Source: Pyrodictiaceae archaeon (GTDB lineage: Archaea > Thermoproteota > Thermoprotei_A > Sulfolobales > Pyrodictiaceae). From it: 6,234 nt of DNA. Each line of letters begins with the position of its first letter. Within the stretch, counting starts at the first letter, position 1. Where the stretch lies: positions 1 through 6,234 of the forward strand of contig JALVKZ010000019.1 in the NCBI GenBank assembly GCA_027033675.1, given 5' to 3'. Below are positions 6,168-6,234 of the stretch, one piece after another. Below the pieces are notes generated by a model, which worked only from the letters and a program-made list of their open reading frames with translations, searched no databases and was not told the DNA's origin. The position numbers and the translations under genes are program-made.

Positions 6168-6234
6168 CTATTTTCGGATACATAGCTTATTTCTAATAAG
6201 GGCTTCCGTTACTCCCAGCTTTTCCCGGGATGGG
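6168..6234 (-). CDS. Possible C-terminal end of a minus-strand gene entering from the right edge (unrecognised)
   Basis: On the minus strand one frame is open from the window edge (codons from 6233) for 21 residues to a TAG at 6170-6168, reading PSREKLGVTEALIRNKLCIRK. The composition looks protein-like for a hyperthermophile (charged, with a helical EKLGVTEALIRNKL stretch), and a convergent neighbour would suit the hairpin at 6124-6146. Open frames this short occur often by chance, and I do not recognise a family. A second frame also stays open for 13 codons. Treat this as a hint only. Confidence 0.22.
   Translation of the reverse strand, partial: PSREKLGVTEALIRNKLCIRK

Noticed and set aside
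1..6234. Defence system, mobile element or CRISPR array
   Set aside because: All large genes are housekeeping or sugar-metabolism families; no transposase, integrase, Cas protein or direct-repeat array is visible on either strand.

Overview
The window looks like a piece of a hyperthermophilic crenarchaeal chromosome, most likely Desulfurococcales and perhaps close to Pyrodictiaceae. The lineage is an inference from remembered protein similarity. The signs are a helix-hairpin-helix plus RecA-core RadA, a threonyl-tRNA synthetase with the archaeal DTD-like editing domain, heavy use of AGA/AGG and ATA codons, TTG start codons, TATA-box promoters, and a box C/D guide RNA candidate. I see no mobile element, CRISPR array, tRNA or rRNA gene.

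Layout. Bases 1-748 on the minus strand hold the first 249 residues of radA, which runs off the left edge. A 175-bp divergent promoter region separates it from thrS (plus strand, best start TTG 924). A 193-bp gap (2820-3012) follows, holding a minus-strand box C/D sRNA candidate (about 2850-2918) and a symmetric TATA box that could serve both that RNA and glmS. Then come glmS (TTG 3013 to 4854) and, 78 bp later, a GlmU-like nucleotidyltransferase with a left-handed beta-helix tail (TTG 4933 to 6069). The last 165 bp contain a GC-rich hairpin (6124-6146) and possibly the last codons of a minus-strand gene entering from the right.

How the genes fit together. RadA (recombination) and ThrRS (translation) are housekeeping neighbours with no shared pathway. 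glmS and the following gene form a plausible amino-sugar pair: GlmS makes glucosamine-6-phosphate, and GlmU-type enzymes make UDP-GlcNAc from glucosamine-1-phosphate, for surface glycans and protein N-glycosylation. The mutase between these steps is not in the window. The GlmU-like protein has changes in both its nucleotidyltransferase signature and its acetyltransferase catalytic positions, so its real reaction is uncertain.

The two observations most worth following up are the unannotated C/D sRNA, whose boxes and terminal stem fit a kink-turn exactly, and the degenerate GlmU-like enzyme next to an apparently intact GlmS. Two start sites (thrS and glmS) should also be moved downstream to TTG codons; for glmS this is needed to place the catalytic cysteine at the N terminus.
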